A stretch of DNA of 64,000 nt from positions 248,001 through 312,000 of the forward strand of contig NZ_MAEW01000001.1 in NCBI RefSeq assembly GCF_002013375.1, in the 5' to 3' direction. The first letter of the stretch is position 1; every line of letters begins with the position of its first letter. Shown piece by piece: positions 27,331-35,230 of this stretch. Made by a program: the position numbers and the translations under genes. A model generated the notes under the pieces. That model was not told where the DNA came from, did no database searches, and saw only the letters and a list, made by a program, of their open reading frames with translations. Source of the DNA: Mycobacterium sp. D16Q13 (GTDB lineage: Bacteria; Actinomycetota; Actinomycetes; Mycobacteriales; Mycobacteriaceae).

Positions 27331-28662
27331 ATGGCTGAGATCCGTCGTGGCCGCGCCGCGCGCGCCGCAAAACTCGCATCCCTGCCGGCAGGCATTGCCG
27401 GTCGCGCCGCCCTGGGTGTCGGGAAACGTCTGACCGGCAAGTCCAAGGACGAGGTCAACGCCGAGATGATGGAGAAGGCTGCCGAACAGCTGTTCCAGGT
27501 GCTCGGCGAGCTCAAGGGCGCCGCGATGAAACTCGGCCAGGCCCTGTCGGTATTCGAAGCCGCGATTCCGCCGGCCTTCGCCGAACCCTTCCGCGACGCC
27601 TTGACGAAGCTGCAAAGCGATGCCCCGCCGCTGCCCGCCGACAAGGTCCACCGCGTCCTCGACGCGCAGCTCGGCACGAAGTGGCGCGAGCGCTTCCAGT
27701 CCTTCGACGACACACCCGTCGCCTCGGCCAGCATCGGCCAGGTGCACAAGGCGATCTGGAGCGATGGGCGCGTCGTGGCGGTCAAGGTGCAGTACCCGGG
27801 CGCCGACGAAGCCGTCCGCTCGGACCTCAAGACCATGCAGCGGCTCGCATCGTTGTTCAAACAGATCGTGCCGGGCGCAGACGTCAAAAGCATCATCGAC
27901 GAATTGATCGAACGCACCGAGGAAGAGCTCGATTACCGCATCGAGGCCACCAACCAACGGGCCTTCGCCAAGGCCTTCAAGGACGACCCCGAGTTCTACG
28001 TGTCACCGGTGGTTGCCTCTGCCCCCAAGGTCGTCATCAGTGAGTGGATGCAAGGCCGAAAGCTCGCCGAAATCATCAGCAGCGGAACAGAAGACGAGCG
28101 CAATGAATGCGGACGCCTGCTCCTGAAATTCACCGTCAGCTCCCCCTACCGGTGCGGGCTGCTGCACGCCGACACCCACCCCGGAAACTTCATGCTGCTG
28201 CCGGACGGACGCCTCGGCGTCATGGACTTCGGCGCCGTCGCCACCCATGAGGGCGGGTTCCCTCCCAACCTGGGGCCCATCTGGCGTCTGGAGCGGGACG
28301 GGATCTGGGATGAGCTCATTCCCCTCATGCGCGAAGAGGGATTCATCCCGCCGCGTACCGATGTGTCACCGGAGGAGATCGACGAGTACCTGAAGCCATT
28401 CATCGATCCGCTGAAGTCCGACGAGTTCCACTTCACCCGGAAATGGATGCAGCGCGTGGCCGCCAAATCCAGCGACGTGCGCGGTGCCCAGTTCCAGACC
28501 GGTCGGCATCTGGACCTGCCGCCCGTCTATCTGATGATGTTCCGGGTGCTCGGCAGCCTGTCCGGCATTCTGGCCCAGCTCGACGCGACGGTCCCGTACG
28601 CGCGAATCATTGGCGACTGGGTTCCCGGGTTTCGCGAGGACGAGCCCGTCGCCGCCAGCTAG
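27331..28662 (+). CDS. ABC1/UbiB-type atypical kinase, tandem copy 2
   Basis: 443 residues and very similar to copy 1 over nearly the full length, including the first 30 residues. The family motifs are KLGQALS, ASASIGQVHKA, AVKVQYPG, HADTHPGNF and MDFGAV. An 80-base stretch (27673-27752) is identical to copy 1 (26266-26345). The upstream segment CATGATG, followed shortly by CGCATGGC, is also shared, so the duplication included part of the promoter region. A possible -35 TTGTCA lies at 27293-27298. Divergence is concentrated after residue 290, the region that may set substrate or partner specificity. Confidence 0.87.
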   Translation: MAEIRRGRAARAAKLASLPAGIAGRAALGVGKRLTGKSKDEVNAEMMEKAAEQLFQVLGELKGAAMKLGQALSVFEAAIPPAFAEPFRDALTKLQSDAPPLPADKVHRVLDAQLGTKWRERFQSFDDTPVASASIGQVHKAIWSDGRVVAVKVQYPGADEAVRSDLKTMQRLASLFKQIVPGADVKSIIDELIERTEEELDYRIEATNQRAFAKAFKDDPEFYVSPVVASAPKVVISEWMQGRKLAEIISSGTEDERNECGRLLLKFTVSSPYRCGLLHADTHPGNFMLLPDGRLGVMDFGAVATHEGGFPPNLGPIWRLERDGIWDELIPLMREEGFIPPRTDVSPEEIDEYLKPFIDPLKSDEFHFTRKWMQRVAAKSSDVRGAQFQTGRHLDLPPVYLMMFRVLGSLSGILAQLDATVPYARIIGDWVPGFREDEPVAAS

Positions 28663-28725
28663 CAACAGCTAGCATTCCGTGAAGACGTGAGGGCAACGAC
28701 GCCACACTGAACGATATGAGGTGAC

Positions 28726-30075
28726 ATGGCAGATATTCGCCGCGGCGGACTCAGCCGAATGACCAAACTGGCAAGCCTGCCCGCAGGCATGGCCGGCCGC
28801 GCCGTTCTCGGGGTTGGCAAACGGTTGACCGGAACCTCCGCAGACGACGTCAACGCCGAACTCCTGGAGAAGGCCGCCGACGAACTGTTCAACGTGCTCG
28901 GCGAGCTCAAGGGCGGCGCCATGAAAGTGGGCCAGGCCCTGTCGGTGATGGAGGCGGCGATACCGCCGCAGTTCGCCGATCCGTTCCGTGAAGCCCTGGT
29001 CAAACTGCAGAGCGAGGCCCCGCCACTGCCCGCGGCAAAGGTGCATCGCGTGCTCGACGCGCAGCTGGGCACCAAATGGCGCGAACGCTTCCAGTCCTTC
29101 GACGACACACCCGTGGCCTCCGCCAGCATCGGCCAGGTGCACAAGGGGATCTGGAAGGACGGTCGCGAGGTGGCCGTCAAGATCCAGTACCCCGGTGCCG
29201 ACGATGCGCTGCGCGCGGATCTCAAGCTGATCCAGCGGATGACGCCGCTGGCCAAACAGATTGCGCCCAAAGCAGATATCGACAGGCTGGTGGCCGAGAT
29301 CAGCGACCGCATCGAAGCCGAACTGGACTACCGCCAGGAAGCGTCGAACCAGCGCGCATTCGCCAAGGCCTTCGCCGACGATCCGAAGTTCTTCGTACCG
29401 GCGGTGGTGGCCAGCGCACCCAAGGTCATCATCGCCGAGTGGATGGAGGGGCGGCGGCTCTCCAAGATCATCTCCGAGGGCACTCGTGAGGAACGGGACT
29501 CCGCCGGCGCCCTGATGCTCGAATTCACGGTGAAGTCACCGGAAAAGGTGGGCCTGGTGCACGCCGACCCGCATCCCGGCAACTTCATGCTGCTGCCCGA
29601 CGGACGTTTCGGCATCATCGATTTCGGCGCGGTCTCCGAGCACCCCGGCGGCATTCCGCCGGAGTTCGGTGAGGTGTTGTGCTGGGCCCGAGATGAGCAG
29701 TGGGAGCAGGTAATCCGGCTTATCAAGCAGCTCGGATTCATGCCGCCGGAGGTCCAACTGTCCGGGGTCCAGGTGATGGATTACATCAGGCCGCTATGGC
29801 CCTATGTCGATCCGCTGCGCTCGGGCGAATTCCATTTCACCCGTGAGTGGTTCCAGCAGGCGGCGGTGGCGTCTACCGATCTTCTGGACGAGGGCTTCAC
29901 CGAGCGATTCAAACTGGCGCGTCAAATGACGGTGCCGCCGGGCTACGTCATGCTGCTGCGCACGCTCGGCGGAATGATCGGGGTTCTCGTGCAACTCGGT
30001 ACGCACGTGAACTACGCGGCGATCGCCGAAGAATGGATGCCGGGGTTTTTCGAACCACACGCGAAGTCGTCCTGA
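28726..30075 (+). CDS. ABC1/UbiB-type atypical kinase, tandem copy 3
   Basis: 449 residues and the most diverged of the three copies. Motifs: KVGQALS, ASASIGQVHKG, AVKIQYPG, HADPHPGNF (Pro where the others have Thr) and IDFGAV. Unlike copy 1 it has a proper ribosome binding site (GAGGTGAC before ATG 28726), so it is probably translated from the transcript running through the cluster. It converges on whiB7, separated by a strong hairpin. HADPHPGNF is the more usual form of the catalytic loop in the family, so this copy may be closest to the ancestral gene. Confidence 0.87.
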   Translation: MADIRRGGLSRMTKLASLPAGMAGRAVLGVGKRLTGTSADDVNAELLEKAADELFNVLGELKGGAMKVGQALSVMEAAIPPQFADPFREALVKLQSEAPPLPAAKVHRVLDAQLGTKWRERFQSFDDTPVASASIGQVHKGIWKDGREVAVKIQYPGADDALRADLKLIQRMTPLAKQIAPKADIDRLVAEISDRIEAELDYRQEASNQRAFAKAFADDPKFFVPAVVASAPKVIIAEWMEGRRLSKIISEGTREERDSAGALMLEFTVKSPEKVGLVHADPHPGNFMLLPDGRFGIIDFGAVSEHPGGIPPEFGEVLCWARDEQWEQVIRLIKQLGFMPPEVQLSGVQVMDYIRPLWPYVDPLRSGEFHFTREWFQQAAVASTDLLDEGFTERFKLARQMTVPPGYVMLLRTLGGMIGVLVQLGTHVNYAAIAEEWMPGFFEPHAKSS

Positions 30076-30078
30076 TAA

Positions 30079-30116
30079 CAATGCTCCCCACCGCCACATG
30101 GCGATGGGGAGCATTG
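30079..30116. terminator. Bidirectional hairpin between ABC1 copy 3 and whiB7
   Basis: Twelve-base arms CAATGCTCCCCA and TGGGGAGCATTG, with further inner pairing (CGCC/GGCG), form a long hairpin in the 76-base gap between convergent genes. The flanks are T-poor, so it may act as a weak terminator or a 3'-end stabiliser in both directions. Confidence 0.65.
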
Positions 30117-30151
30117 GTTGTCTAGCCCGACGGCATTCGCGATGTCCCGGG

Positions 30152-30436
30152 TCATGCCGCGGCGGGATCTGCTGCCGGCAGCGGGTTCTTGCGCGGGCGA
30201 CCACGCGGACGCTTACGCGCCACGACGGCCCCCTGCTCCAGGATCTCGCCACCCCACACACCCCAGGGCTCTGCGCGGTCCAGCGCAGCAGCCAGGCACT
30301 GCGACCGGATCGGGCAGTCCGCGCATAGCGTCTTAGCCCGCTCCAGGTCAGCGGGGCTCTCCGCGAACCACAGGTCCGCATCCGCTGCGTGGCACGGCAG
30401 GACACGCCTTCGGGCCTCCGTTTCGACGGTCATCAT
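30152..30436 (-). CDS. whiB7: Transcriptional regulator WhiB7 (antibiotic resistance activator)
   Basis: 94 residues. The four iron-sulfur cysteines are in LPCHAAD, TLCADCPIRSQC; GVWGGE is the SigA-contacting turn and KRPRGRPRKN the AT-hook specific to WhiB7. WhiB7 binds the housekeeping sigma factor and activates promoters with an AT-rich tract above the -35, switching on intrinsic resistance genes (erm, eis and tap types) after ribosome-targeting drugs. I start it at the ATG at 30436 (AGGTG nine bases upstream), although the frame stays open to 30544; a second ATG follows at once. It is preceded by a leader of about 450 bases with a uORF and an attenuator. Confidence 0.95.
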   Translation of the reverse strand: MMTVETEARRRVLPCHAADADLWFAESPADLERAKTLCADCPIRSQCLAAALDRAEPWGVWGGEILEQGAVVARKRPRGRPRKNPLPAADPAAA

Positions 30437-30537
30437 GTGTCCGTTCACCTGCTTCCTCTTCGGTTCCTTGTAAAACTGCTGGTCTCGTATCGGTGTCTTA
30501 TCGATCGAGATCCGGAACCACGTTTGAGGTTGAGGCT

Positions 30538-30581
30538 CAAACAAAAGTGGCCACGGATCCCGGTGTGTCGGGTCCGTGGCC
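30538..30581 (-). terminator. whiB7 leader attenuator (intrinsic terminator)
   Basis: Read on the minus strand, arms GGCCACGGACCCG and CGGGATCCGTGGCC around a short ACACA loop are followed by ACTTTTGTTTG. It lies 24 bases beyond the uORF stop and about 100 bases before whiB7. CACGGAC in its 5' arm is perfectly complementary to GTCCGTG in the last codons of the uORF (30623-30629), so an alternative antiterminating structure is possible. Confidence 0.88.
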
Positions 30582-30604
30582 TGGGAGGCGGTTGTGGGGG
30601 CTAC

Positions 30605-30820
30605 CTAGATGTATCCCCTATTCACGGACGCGACATTCGCGGCTGCGGCGACGACGGCGCGGTGCTTAATCGCGGAAACCGAGCCGGCCGGCACCATGGG
30701 AGCCGCCGGCTTGGCAGCGGCGACATGCGTCAGGAGCGACGGCGGAGCGATCGGCAATACGACAAACGCACCATGGGCATCACGCCACAAGGTGTCGCCG
30801 TAATTGGTGGGTGTATTCAT
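30605..30820 (-). CDS. Alanine-rich upstream ORF of whiB7 (leader peptide)
   Basis: 71 codons with a near-perfect ribosome binding site (GAAGGAGGAG) before ATG 30820. About 16 of 71 residues are alanine, with clusters THVAAAKPAAP and RAVVAAAANVAS; the second four-Ala run is at 30638-30649, just ahead of the segment able to pair with the attenuator. The product ends NRGYI. It probably works through its translation and not as a protein: ribosome stalling on it would expose the antiterminator. Mycobacterial and streptomycete whiB7/wblC leaders are known to carry uORFs, and alanine shortage has been reported to induce whiB7. Confidence 0.8.
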   Translation of the reverse strand: MNTPTNYGDTLWRDAHGAFVVLPIAPPSLLTHVAAAKPAAPMVPAGSVSAIKHRAVVAAAANVASVNRGYI

Positions 30821-30862
30821 CGCTCCTCCTTCCGTCTACTCACACGTGAACAGGTCTGGTTT

Positions 30863-30880
30863 GGAATTCTCACGAATTCC
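30863..30880 (-). promoter_or_regulatory. 5' hairpin of the whiB7 leader RNA
   Basis: GGAATTC and GAATTCC form a perfect seven-base stem with a four-base loop. With a start site expected at about 30882, the hairpin would sit within the first 20 bases of the transcript and could protect the leader RNA from 5' decay. It could also be a DNA operator. Confidence 0.5.
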
Positions 30881-30888
30881 TGACGCCC

Positions 30889-30926
30889 AGAGTAAAAGGT
30901 CATCTATCGGTTGACAAGTTATTTTT
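30889..30926 (-). promoter_or_regulatory. whiB7 promoter with WhiB7-type AT tract (autoregulation)
   Basis: On the minus strand AAAAATAA (about 30919-30926) stands one base upstream of the -35 TTGTCA (30912-30917). After a 17-base spacer comes the -10-like TACTCT (30889-30894). The AT-rich block immediately above the -35 is the known signature of WhiB7-activated promoters, so whiB7 probably amplifies its own transcription. Confidence 0.8.
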
Positions 30927-30987
30927 GACCTGCGGCGATACTTCAAGACCAGTTTTGTCGAACTGGCATCTTTCCCCGGGATCGTCT

Positions 30988-31812
30988 CTAGACAGATGTC
31001 AGTAGTCGCGAACGGAAGAGATCCAATACCTGCTCGAGGGCCGCGCGCGTCGGCTGACCGGGCTCGTCGATGAGATGTTCGGTGACCACCGAATGTGCCG
31101 GCATCGGCGAATTGGGGTCGGCCGCGTCGCCGGGCAATTCGATGGCAATGAACCCATCCCCCAGTTCCTCCCTGAGGAACTGGAACCGCTCGGCAGGCAC
31201 CAACTTGTCGGTGGTGAAGCGCATACCGAGCACCTTGAGCCCGTCGTGCTCGCAGCGGTGCTTGACCTTCTGCAGGTCTGCCGGAGAGATATCGATGTTG
31301 TGCCGCGCCTTCTTGCTGAGCCCGAAGGGCAGCGACGGCTGAGACAGCACGGGCGCGAGCAGCCGGTCGTCGGCGGCCATTGCCAGCGCATATCCCCCGG
31401 TGAAACACATTCCGATGGCACCCACACCGGGGCCGCCGTTGCGCTCGTGCTCGTTCTGGGCAAGCGCGCGCAGCCACGCCACCACGGGCGAGCTCTTTCC
31501 CGTAGCCAGCACCGTGAACTCGCGGCTCACACAGCCGCGGAACATCGAGGTCGCCATGTAGGTGGCAGTGCGCAGCCAACCCTCTTCCCGGGGGTCCGTG
31601 TTCTGCCCCGGGTTCCCGAACAGGTGCGGCATGACCGCGGTACACCCGATGTCGGCGACCTTGCGCGCGAAGTTGGCGACCTTGGGCGTTATCCCCGGCA
31701 TCTCGGCGATGACGATCACCGCCGGTCCACTGCCCTTTCTCAACACGATCTTGGTCTCACCCTCGTGAGTGAAGGTGCCTGCTTCGAAATCGCGGAGGTC
31801 ATCGTCGGCCAT
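30988..31812 (-). CDS. Dienelactone hydrolase family protein
   Basis: 274 residues with the alpha/beta-hydrolase fold. GMCFTGG near residue 134 carries the cysteine nucleophile typical of dienelactone hydrolases, and IVIAEMPGITPKVANFAR near residue 35 holds the conserved Glu. A C-terminal histidine (MPAHSVVTEHL) may complete the triad. Members hydrolyse lactones or related esters; the substrate here is unknown. No signal peptide. The whiB7 promoter lies directly downstream of its stop, so the regulatory region is squeezed into a 167-base interval. ATG start at 31812. Confidence 0.82.
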   Translation of the reverse strand: MADDDLRDFEAGTFTHEGETKIVLRKGSGPAVIVIAEMPGITPKVANFARKVADIGCTAVMPHLFGNPGQNTDPREEGWLRTATYMATSMFRGCVSREFTVLATGKSSPVVAWLRALAQNEHERNGGPGVGAIGMCFTGGYALAMAADDRLLAPVLSQPSLPFGLSKKARHNIDISPADLQKVKHRCEHDGLKVLGMRFTTDKLVPAERFQFLREELGDGFIAIELPGDAADPNSPMPAHSVVTEHLIDEPGQPTRAALEQVLDLFRSRLLTSV

Positions 31813-31867
31813 GGGGCGAGCCTAGGATGAGATCGCGCTCCGCGCTAGACACGTGTTGAACAAGGGA

Positions 31868-33937
31868 TTACGAAGATCTGGCGCGCACCAAACGCAGCAC
31901 GTCGGGGCCGTACTGCTCCAGCTTGCGCGCACCGATCCCGGGAATGGCGACGAGCGCGGCGTCATCACCGGGAAGCAGTTCGGCGATGGCGATCAAGGTG
32001 TTGTCGGTGAAGACGACGAACGCTGGCACCTTCATCTCCTTTGCCGTCTTGAGTCGCCAATCCTTCAGTGCTACAAGGAGTTCCTCGTCAATATCGGACG
32101 GGCAGCTCTCGCAGCGCCGCAGCAACACTGCCGCCGGGGTGTTGAGCGCGGCATTGCAGATTCGGCAGCGTGCGCCACTGCCCCGGCGCCGTGGTGCCAT
32201 CGTGGCGGAAACCTGCGCGGTGGGAGCGACCCCATTGAGGAACCGAGAATGTTTACGCGTCTTGCGGCCGCCCGCGGCCCGCGCGAGCGCCCAGCTCAGG
32301 TTCACATGCACACGCGCGCGGGTGATTCCGACATAGAGCAGCCGCCGCTCCTCCTCAATCGGTTCAATATCCCCGGCACGTGACAAGGCATGCGAAATGG
32401 GTAGCGTGCCGTCGGCCAGCCCCACCAGGAACACCGCATCCCATTCGAGCCCCTTTGCCGCGTGTAGCGAGGCCAGGGTCACGCCCCGCACCGTCGGCGG
32501 GTGGCGCGCCTCTGCCCGCACCCGGAGCTCGCGAACCAGCCCCGGCAGATCCAGCTCCGGCAGGCGGGCGCATTCCTCCTCGGCAAGCTCGACAAGGGCC
32601 CGCAGCGATTCCCATCGCTCACGGGCCTGAGTACCATGCGGTTCCTCGGCAGATAGCCCCAGCGGCTCTAGAATATCCCGAACTTGCTGCGGCACAGGTA
32701 TATCCGCACTTTCACGGTCGGCCGCACGTTGCAGGGCCACCAGCGCCTGACGCACCTCTTGCCGGGTGAAGAACCCCTCGCCACCGCGCACCTGAAACGG
32801 CACGCCCGCCTCGGTAAGCGCCTCCTCGTACACCTCCGATTGCGCATTGATCCGGTACAGCACCGCGATCTCCGATGCCGGAGTTCCGGATTCGATCAGT
32901 GCAGCAATAGATTTCGCGACTGACTTGGCTTCCGCCGCCTCGTCGTCATGCTCGGAGAACCTGGGAGCTGGGCCCTCCGGCCGTTGACCGATAAGTTGCA
33001 GCTTGCTGCCCGCCACCCTTCCTTGCGCGGCCGCAATCACCCGGTTGGCGAGCGAAACCACCTGTGGGGTCGAGCGATAGTCACGTTCCAGACGAACCAC
33101 AGCCGCCTCGGGGAACCGGCGGGAGAAGCCCAGTAGATACTGCGGGGTGGCCCCGGTGAAGGAATAGATGGTCTGGTTGGCGTCGCCGACAACAGTCAGG
33201 TCGTCGCGGGGACCGAGCCATGCATCGAGCACCCGCTGCTGCAGCGGGGTGACGTCCTGGTATTCGTCGACCACGAAACAGCGGTAGCGGTCCCGGAATT
33301 CCTCGGCCACGGACGCCGAGTTCTCGATAGCGGCCGCGGTGTGCAGCAGCAGATCATCGAAATCGAGCAGGGTGGACCCGTCGGGCCGGGCCTTGAGTTT
33401 CTCGTAGCCCGCGTAAACCTTGGCGACCTGTTCGGGCGGGACCGGCGTATCTCGCGCGAATTTCGCGGCGGCGGCCGGATAGGCCTCGGGGCTGATCAAA
33501 GAGGCCTTGGCCCACTCGATTTCACCGGCGAGGTCGCGCACGGTATCGGTGCTGGTACTCAGCTTGGCGCGGTTCGCGGCCTGAGCGACGATGGTGAACT
33601 TGCTGTCAATCAGCTCCCAACGCGTATCCCCGACCAGCTGCGGCCAGAAATACCGCAGCTGCCGCAAGCCCGCGGCGTGGAACGTGACGGCCTGCGCGGA
33701 CCCAACACCGAGATCACGCAGCCGTCCACGCATCTCGCCCGCCGCTCGCTGGGTGAAGGTGACCGCGAGAATCTGGCCGGGAGCGACATGGCCGGATTCG
33801 ACCAGGTGCGCGATGCGGTGGGTGATGGTGCGTGTCTTGCCGGTTCCGGCCCCGGCGAGCACGCAGACAGGGCCTCGCGGTGCGGTGACAGCGGCGCGCT
33901 GCTCGTCGTCTAAACCATCGAGGAGAGAACGCGCCAC
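31868..33937 (-). CDS. uvrD2: ATP-dependent DNA helicase UvrD2
   Basis: About 689 residues, a superfamily 1A helicase specific to actinobacteria. Walker A GAGTGKT lies near residue 30, [12 protein letters not shown] near 220 is motif [15 protein letters not shown] motif III, and [14 protein letters not shown] and [13 protein letters not shown] are motifs V and VI. The tetracysteine element CRICNAA...CESC follows near 592, and a C-terminal HRDC domain ends the protein, exactly as in M. tuberculosis UvrD2. The GTG at 33937 is chosen because it aligns with the known start; the ORF remains open to 33994. It unwinds 3'-tailed DNA in repair. Confidence 0.92.
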   Translation of the reverse strand: MARSLLDGLDDEQRAAVTAPRGPVCVLAGAGTGKTRTITHRIAHLVESGHVAPGQILAVTFTQRAAGEMRGRLRDLGVGSAQAVTFHAAGLRQLRYFWPQLVGDTRWELIDSKFTIVAQAANRAKLSTSTDTVRDLAGEIEWAKASLISPEAYPAAAAKFARDTPVPPEQVAKVYAGYEKLKARPDGSTLLDFDDLLLHTAAAIENSASVAEEFRDRYRCFVVDEYQDVTPLQQRVLDAWLGPRDDLTVVGDANQTIYSFTGATPQYLLGFSRRFPEAAVVRLERDYRSTPQVVSLANRVIAAAQGRVAGSKLQLIGQRPEGPAPRFSEHDDEAAEAKSVAKSIAALIESGTPASEIAVLYRINAQSEVYEEALTEAGVPFQVRGGEGFFTRQEVRQALVALQRAADRESADIPVPQQVRDILEPLGLSAEEPHGTQARERWESLRALVELAEEECARLPELDLPGLVRELRVRAEARHPPTVRGVTLASLHAAKGLEWDAVFLVGLADGTLPISHALSRAGDIEPIEEERRLLYVGITRARVHVNLSWALARAAGGRKTRKHSRFLNGVAPTAQVSATMAPRRRGSGARCRICNAALNTPAAVLLRRCESCPSDIDEELLVALKDWRLKTAKEMKVPAFVVFTDNTLIAIAELLPGDDAALVAIPGIGARKLEQYGPDVLRLVRARSS

Positions 33938-34036
33938 CGGGCCATCTTCGCAGCAACTGCCGACAACACCGGCCGCTGGCCCCGTTCTCGGCATTGAGAC
34001 ATCTCACATACCCCCAACGGAACACCCCAGAGGGGT

Positions 34037-34294
34037 ATGACGTTGAATGCGTACGTGAGCGACACATTGACCATGTACAGCACCACCTGGTGCGGCTATT
34101 GCCGTCGACTCGAGACGCAGCTCAAGGGCGCGGGCATCGAGTACACCAAGGTGGACATCGAACAGGACCCGGCCGCGGCCGACTACGTCGCGAACGTCAA
34201 CGGCGGGAACCAGACCGTGCCGACCGTGAAGTTCCCGGACGGCAGCGCGCTGACCAATCCGTCGCTGGCACAGGTCAAGGCCAAGCTCGGCTAG
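34037..34294 (+). CDS. mrx1: Mycoredoxin 1
   Basis: 85 residues of the glutaredoxin fold with active site WCGYC near residue 18 and the TVPTVKF cis-proline segment. It corresponds to Rv3198A, the mycoredoxin that reduces protein-mycothiol mixed disulfides. Short basic and acidic ends and no signal peptide place it in the cytoplasm. AGAGGGG lies immediately before the ATG at 34037. The gene is divergent from uvrD2 and convergent with nudC. Confidence 0.92.
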   Translation: MTLNAYVSDTLTMYSTTWCGYCRRLETQLKGAGIEYTKVDIEQDPAAADYVANVNGGNQTVPTVKFPDGSALTNPSLAQVKAKLG

Positions 34295-34317
34295 GGGAAC
34301 CTCCCACTTGTGGGGGA

Positions 34318-35229
34318 CTAGTCCTTGGCGTAAGCCCAGGACTCCACGATCTCCCGGGCGATGGAAATCGACCCGGGCAGCATCAGCCGGGAGTCGGACG
34401 CCGTGGTCCAATCGCCCAGCTCGAGTGCGGCACGTACCTCATCGCGTGTGAACCAGTCGGCCTCGGCGATTTCACCGTCGTTGAAGGAGAAGGGCTGCGA
34501 CGGGTCGCCTACGGCGTGGAACCCCAACATGATCGATCGCGGAAAGGGCCACGGCTGGCTGCCCAGGTACTGCACATCGGTGACCGTGAGGCCCACTTCC
34601 TCGGCGATCTCTCGGGCCACGCACGCCTCCAGAGATTCGCCCGCCTCGACGAATCCGGCCAGCAGCGAGAACATCCGCTCGGGCCAGAACTTCTGACGGC
34701 CGAGCACCGCACGATCAGCACCGTCGTGCACCAGGCAGATGACGGCCGGATCGGTACGCGGAAATTCTTCTTGCCCGGTGGTCGAGTTCACCCGAACCCA
34801 ACCGCCTTTGGCGGGGGTGGTGGGTGATCCGTCGACGGGGCTGTAGCCGGCGCTGTCATGCCAGGCAAGCATCGCCATTGCCGTGGCCAACAAGGCCGCG
34901 CTGGTGTCATCGAACAGCTCACCGGAGCGACGCAGGTCCAGTAGCGGTGCGCTGTCATCGTCCAGTTCTGCGCGCACGGCCCACACATGGCGACCACCCG
35001 GGATACGTCCCAGGAACACGGCATGCTCAGGCGGCCTGTCGCCGACACGTGCCGCGTCTTCGAGAACCACCCGCCCATCGACAATGTTCACGCGCCCACG
35101 GACATCCAGTGTGATCAGTCCGGCCTCGGCCCAACCCTTGGCCAGTTCCTCAGGATTGGAACGCAATTCGTCGGCGCGATCCAGCCCAACGCGCGAGAGT
35201 AAGGGGACGTTGCGAAGACGGAAGGTCAT
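34318..35229 (-). CDS. nudC: NADH pyrophosphatase NudC (Nudix hydrolase)
   Basis: 303 residues. The Nudix box is GFVEAGESLEACVAREIAEE followed by VGL, and the NudC-specific SQPWPFP motif lies about 25 residues later. The enzyme cleaves NAD(H) to NMN(H) and AMP and, in mycobacteria, can degrade the NAD adducts formed by isoniazid. The four zinc-ribbon cysteines of the E. coli enzyme are absent. The proline in SQPWPFP is the residue reported to support an active dimer (M. tuberculosis strains carry Gln there). The ATG at 35229 is one base from the stop of the upstream K+ channel gene, so they form an operon. Confidence 0.9.
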   Translation of the reverse strand: MTFRLRNVPLLSRVGLDRADELRSNPEELAKGWAEAGLITLDVRGRVNIVDGRVVLEDAARVGDRPPEHAVFLGRIPGGRHVWAVRAELDDDSAPLLDLRRSGELFDDTSAALLATAMAMLAWHDSAGYSPVDGSPTTPAKGGWVRVNSTTGQEEFPRTDPAVICLVHDGADRAVLGRQKFWPERMFSLLAGFVEAGESLEACVAREIAEEVGLTVTDVQYLGSQPWPFPRSIMLGFHAVGDPSQPFSFNDGEIAEADWFTRDEVRAALELGDWTTASDSRLMLPGSISIAREIVESWAYAKD

Positions 35230-35230
35230 A

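Noticed and set aside
25861..27957. 698-codon open frame on the minus strand across the ABC1 kinases
   Set aside because: Antisense of two conserved kinase genes; the internal repetition of its translation merely mirrors the paralogs.
34300..34316. CCTCCCACTTGTGGGGG hairpin between mrx1 and nudC
   Set aside because: Two-base loop, short stem and no T-run; it may be chance, so not listed as a terminator.
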